Below, in pieces: positions 30,515-30,810 of a stretch of DNA of 30,810 nt. The stretch lies in contig DATJFV010000076.1 of the NCBI GenBank assembly GCA_035495435.1, positions 1 through 30,810 on the forward strand, written 5' to 3'. Position numbers and translations under genes: made by a program. The stretch's first letter is position 1; every line of letters starts with the position of its first letter. The stretch is from JBDSKH01 sp035495435. GTDB lineage: Bacteria > Actinomycetota > Actinomycetes > Actinomycetales > Microbacteriaceae. The notes beneath the pieces were generated by a model. The model searched no databases. It had not been told where the DNA came from and saw only the letters and a program-made list of their open reading frames with translations.

Positions 30515-30810
30515 CTAGGAGCGCGTGTCGCCCGCCTCGGACGTCTCGGCCTGCTCGGTCGCGTGCTCGACGCGCAGCAGCGTGATCGCCTGCTCGAAGT
30601 CGTCGAGCGAATCGAATCCCTGGTACACACTCGCGAAGCGCAGGTAGGCGACCTCATCGAGCTGGCGCAGCGGCCCGAGGATCGCGAGCCCGACCTCGTC
30701 ACTGGGCACCTCGGCCACGCCGGTGGCACGGATCGCCTCCTCGACGGCTTGGGCGAGCTGGGCGAGCGCGTCCTCGTCGACGGGGCGGCCCTGGCAGGCT
30801 CGCCGCACGC
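30515..30810 (-). CDS. nrdR: NrdR, ribonucleotide reductase repressor (partial, C-terminal part)
   Basis: The visible 98 residues are the end of an ATP-cone repressor that represses ribonucleotide reductase genes. VRRACQGRPVDEDALAQLAQAVEEAIRA, then EVGLAILGPLRQLDEVAYLRFASVYQGF and DFEQAITLL are characteristic. The zinc-ribbon DNA-binding half lies beyond the right edge. The tail after the cone is acidic and about 20 residues long. pyrD follows on the same strand 23 bases later but seems to have its own promoter. Confidence 0.92.
   Translation of the reverse strand, partial: VRRACQGRPVDEDALAQLAQAVEEAIRATGVAEVPSDEVGLAILGPLRQLDEVAYLRFASVYQGFDSLDDFEQAITLLRVEHATEQAETSEAGDTRS

Noticed and set aside
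1..30810. Mobile elements, CRISPR arrays, tRNA/rRNA genes or a defence island
   Set aside because: No transposase, integrase, repeat-spacer pattern or structural RNA was seen. Apart from the dif region, the window is conserved housekeeping and ordinary metabolic genes.

Overview
The window is GC-rich, densely packed actinobacterial chromosome. Gene order, protein families, frequent GTG starts and many probable leaderless promoters point to the Microbacteriaceae, most likely Microbacterium or a close relative. The genus is inferred from protein character, not from a search. I see no phage, insertion sequence, CRISPR array, tRNA or rRNA.

Left part (1-11652). The tail of an FKBP-like gene is followed by pafB-pafC (DNA-damage regulators), tatA-tatC (twin-arginine export), helY (helicase) and lnt (lipoprotein acylation) on the + strand. 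Convergent to these are rbpA and an nfeD / SPFH / glycerophosphodiesterase operon on the - strand. A compact SDR / NUDIX / haem-binding-like operon on the + strand follows.

Middle (11653-18744). The short gap between convergent genes at 11663-11690 holds an AT-rich 28-mer that reads as an actinobacterial dif site, the XerC/XerD chromosome dimer resolution site. The heptamer GGGGGAG supports this. By eye it occurs 10 times on the + strand left of this site and never to the right, while its complement CTCCCCC occurs 8 times to the right and never to the left. All copies therefore point toward the site, as FtsK-orienting sequences would. Beyond it lie a patatin-like phospholipase with a leader peptide and hairpin, a PdxH-like oxidase, a DUF1801 protein, an FAD monooxygenase, a small unknown protein, an FMN lactate-monooxygenase-like enzyme, a luciferase-like monooxygenase and trpD.

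Right part (18788-30810). This is the aerobic respiratory core: ctaE-qcrC-qcrA-qcrB on + (cytochrome bcc complex and oxidase subunit III) and ctaC-ctaD-ctaF on - (oxidase subunits II, I and IV), the latter continuing into a GNAT acetyltransferase and a glyoxalase-fold protein. Upstream on the - strand are erpA, an M20 peptidase, pyrD and the end of nrdR, with a DUF3043 membrane protein on +. Together qcr and cta encode the bcc-aa3 supercomplex that moves electrons from menaquinol to oxygen. The same gene neighbourhoods (pafBC-tat-helY; trpD-ctaE-qcrCAB; ctaC-erpA) lie near the replication terminus in Mycobacterium, which agrees with the dif call.
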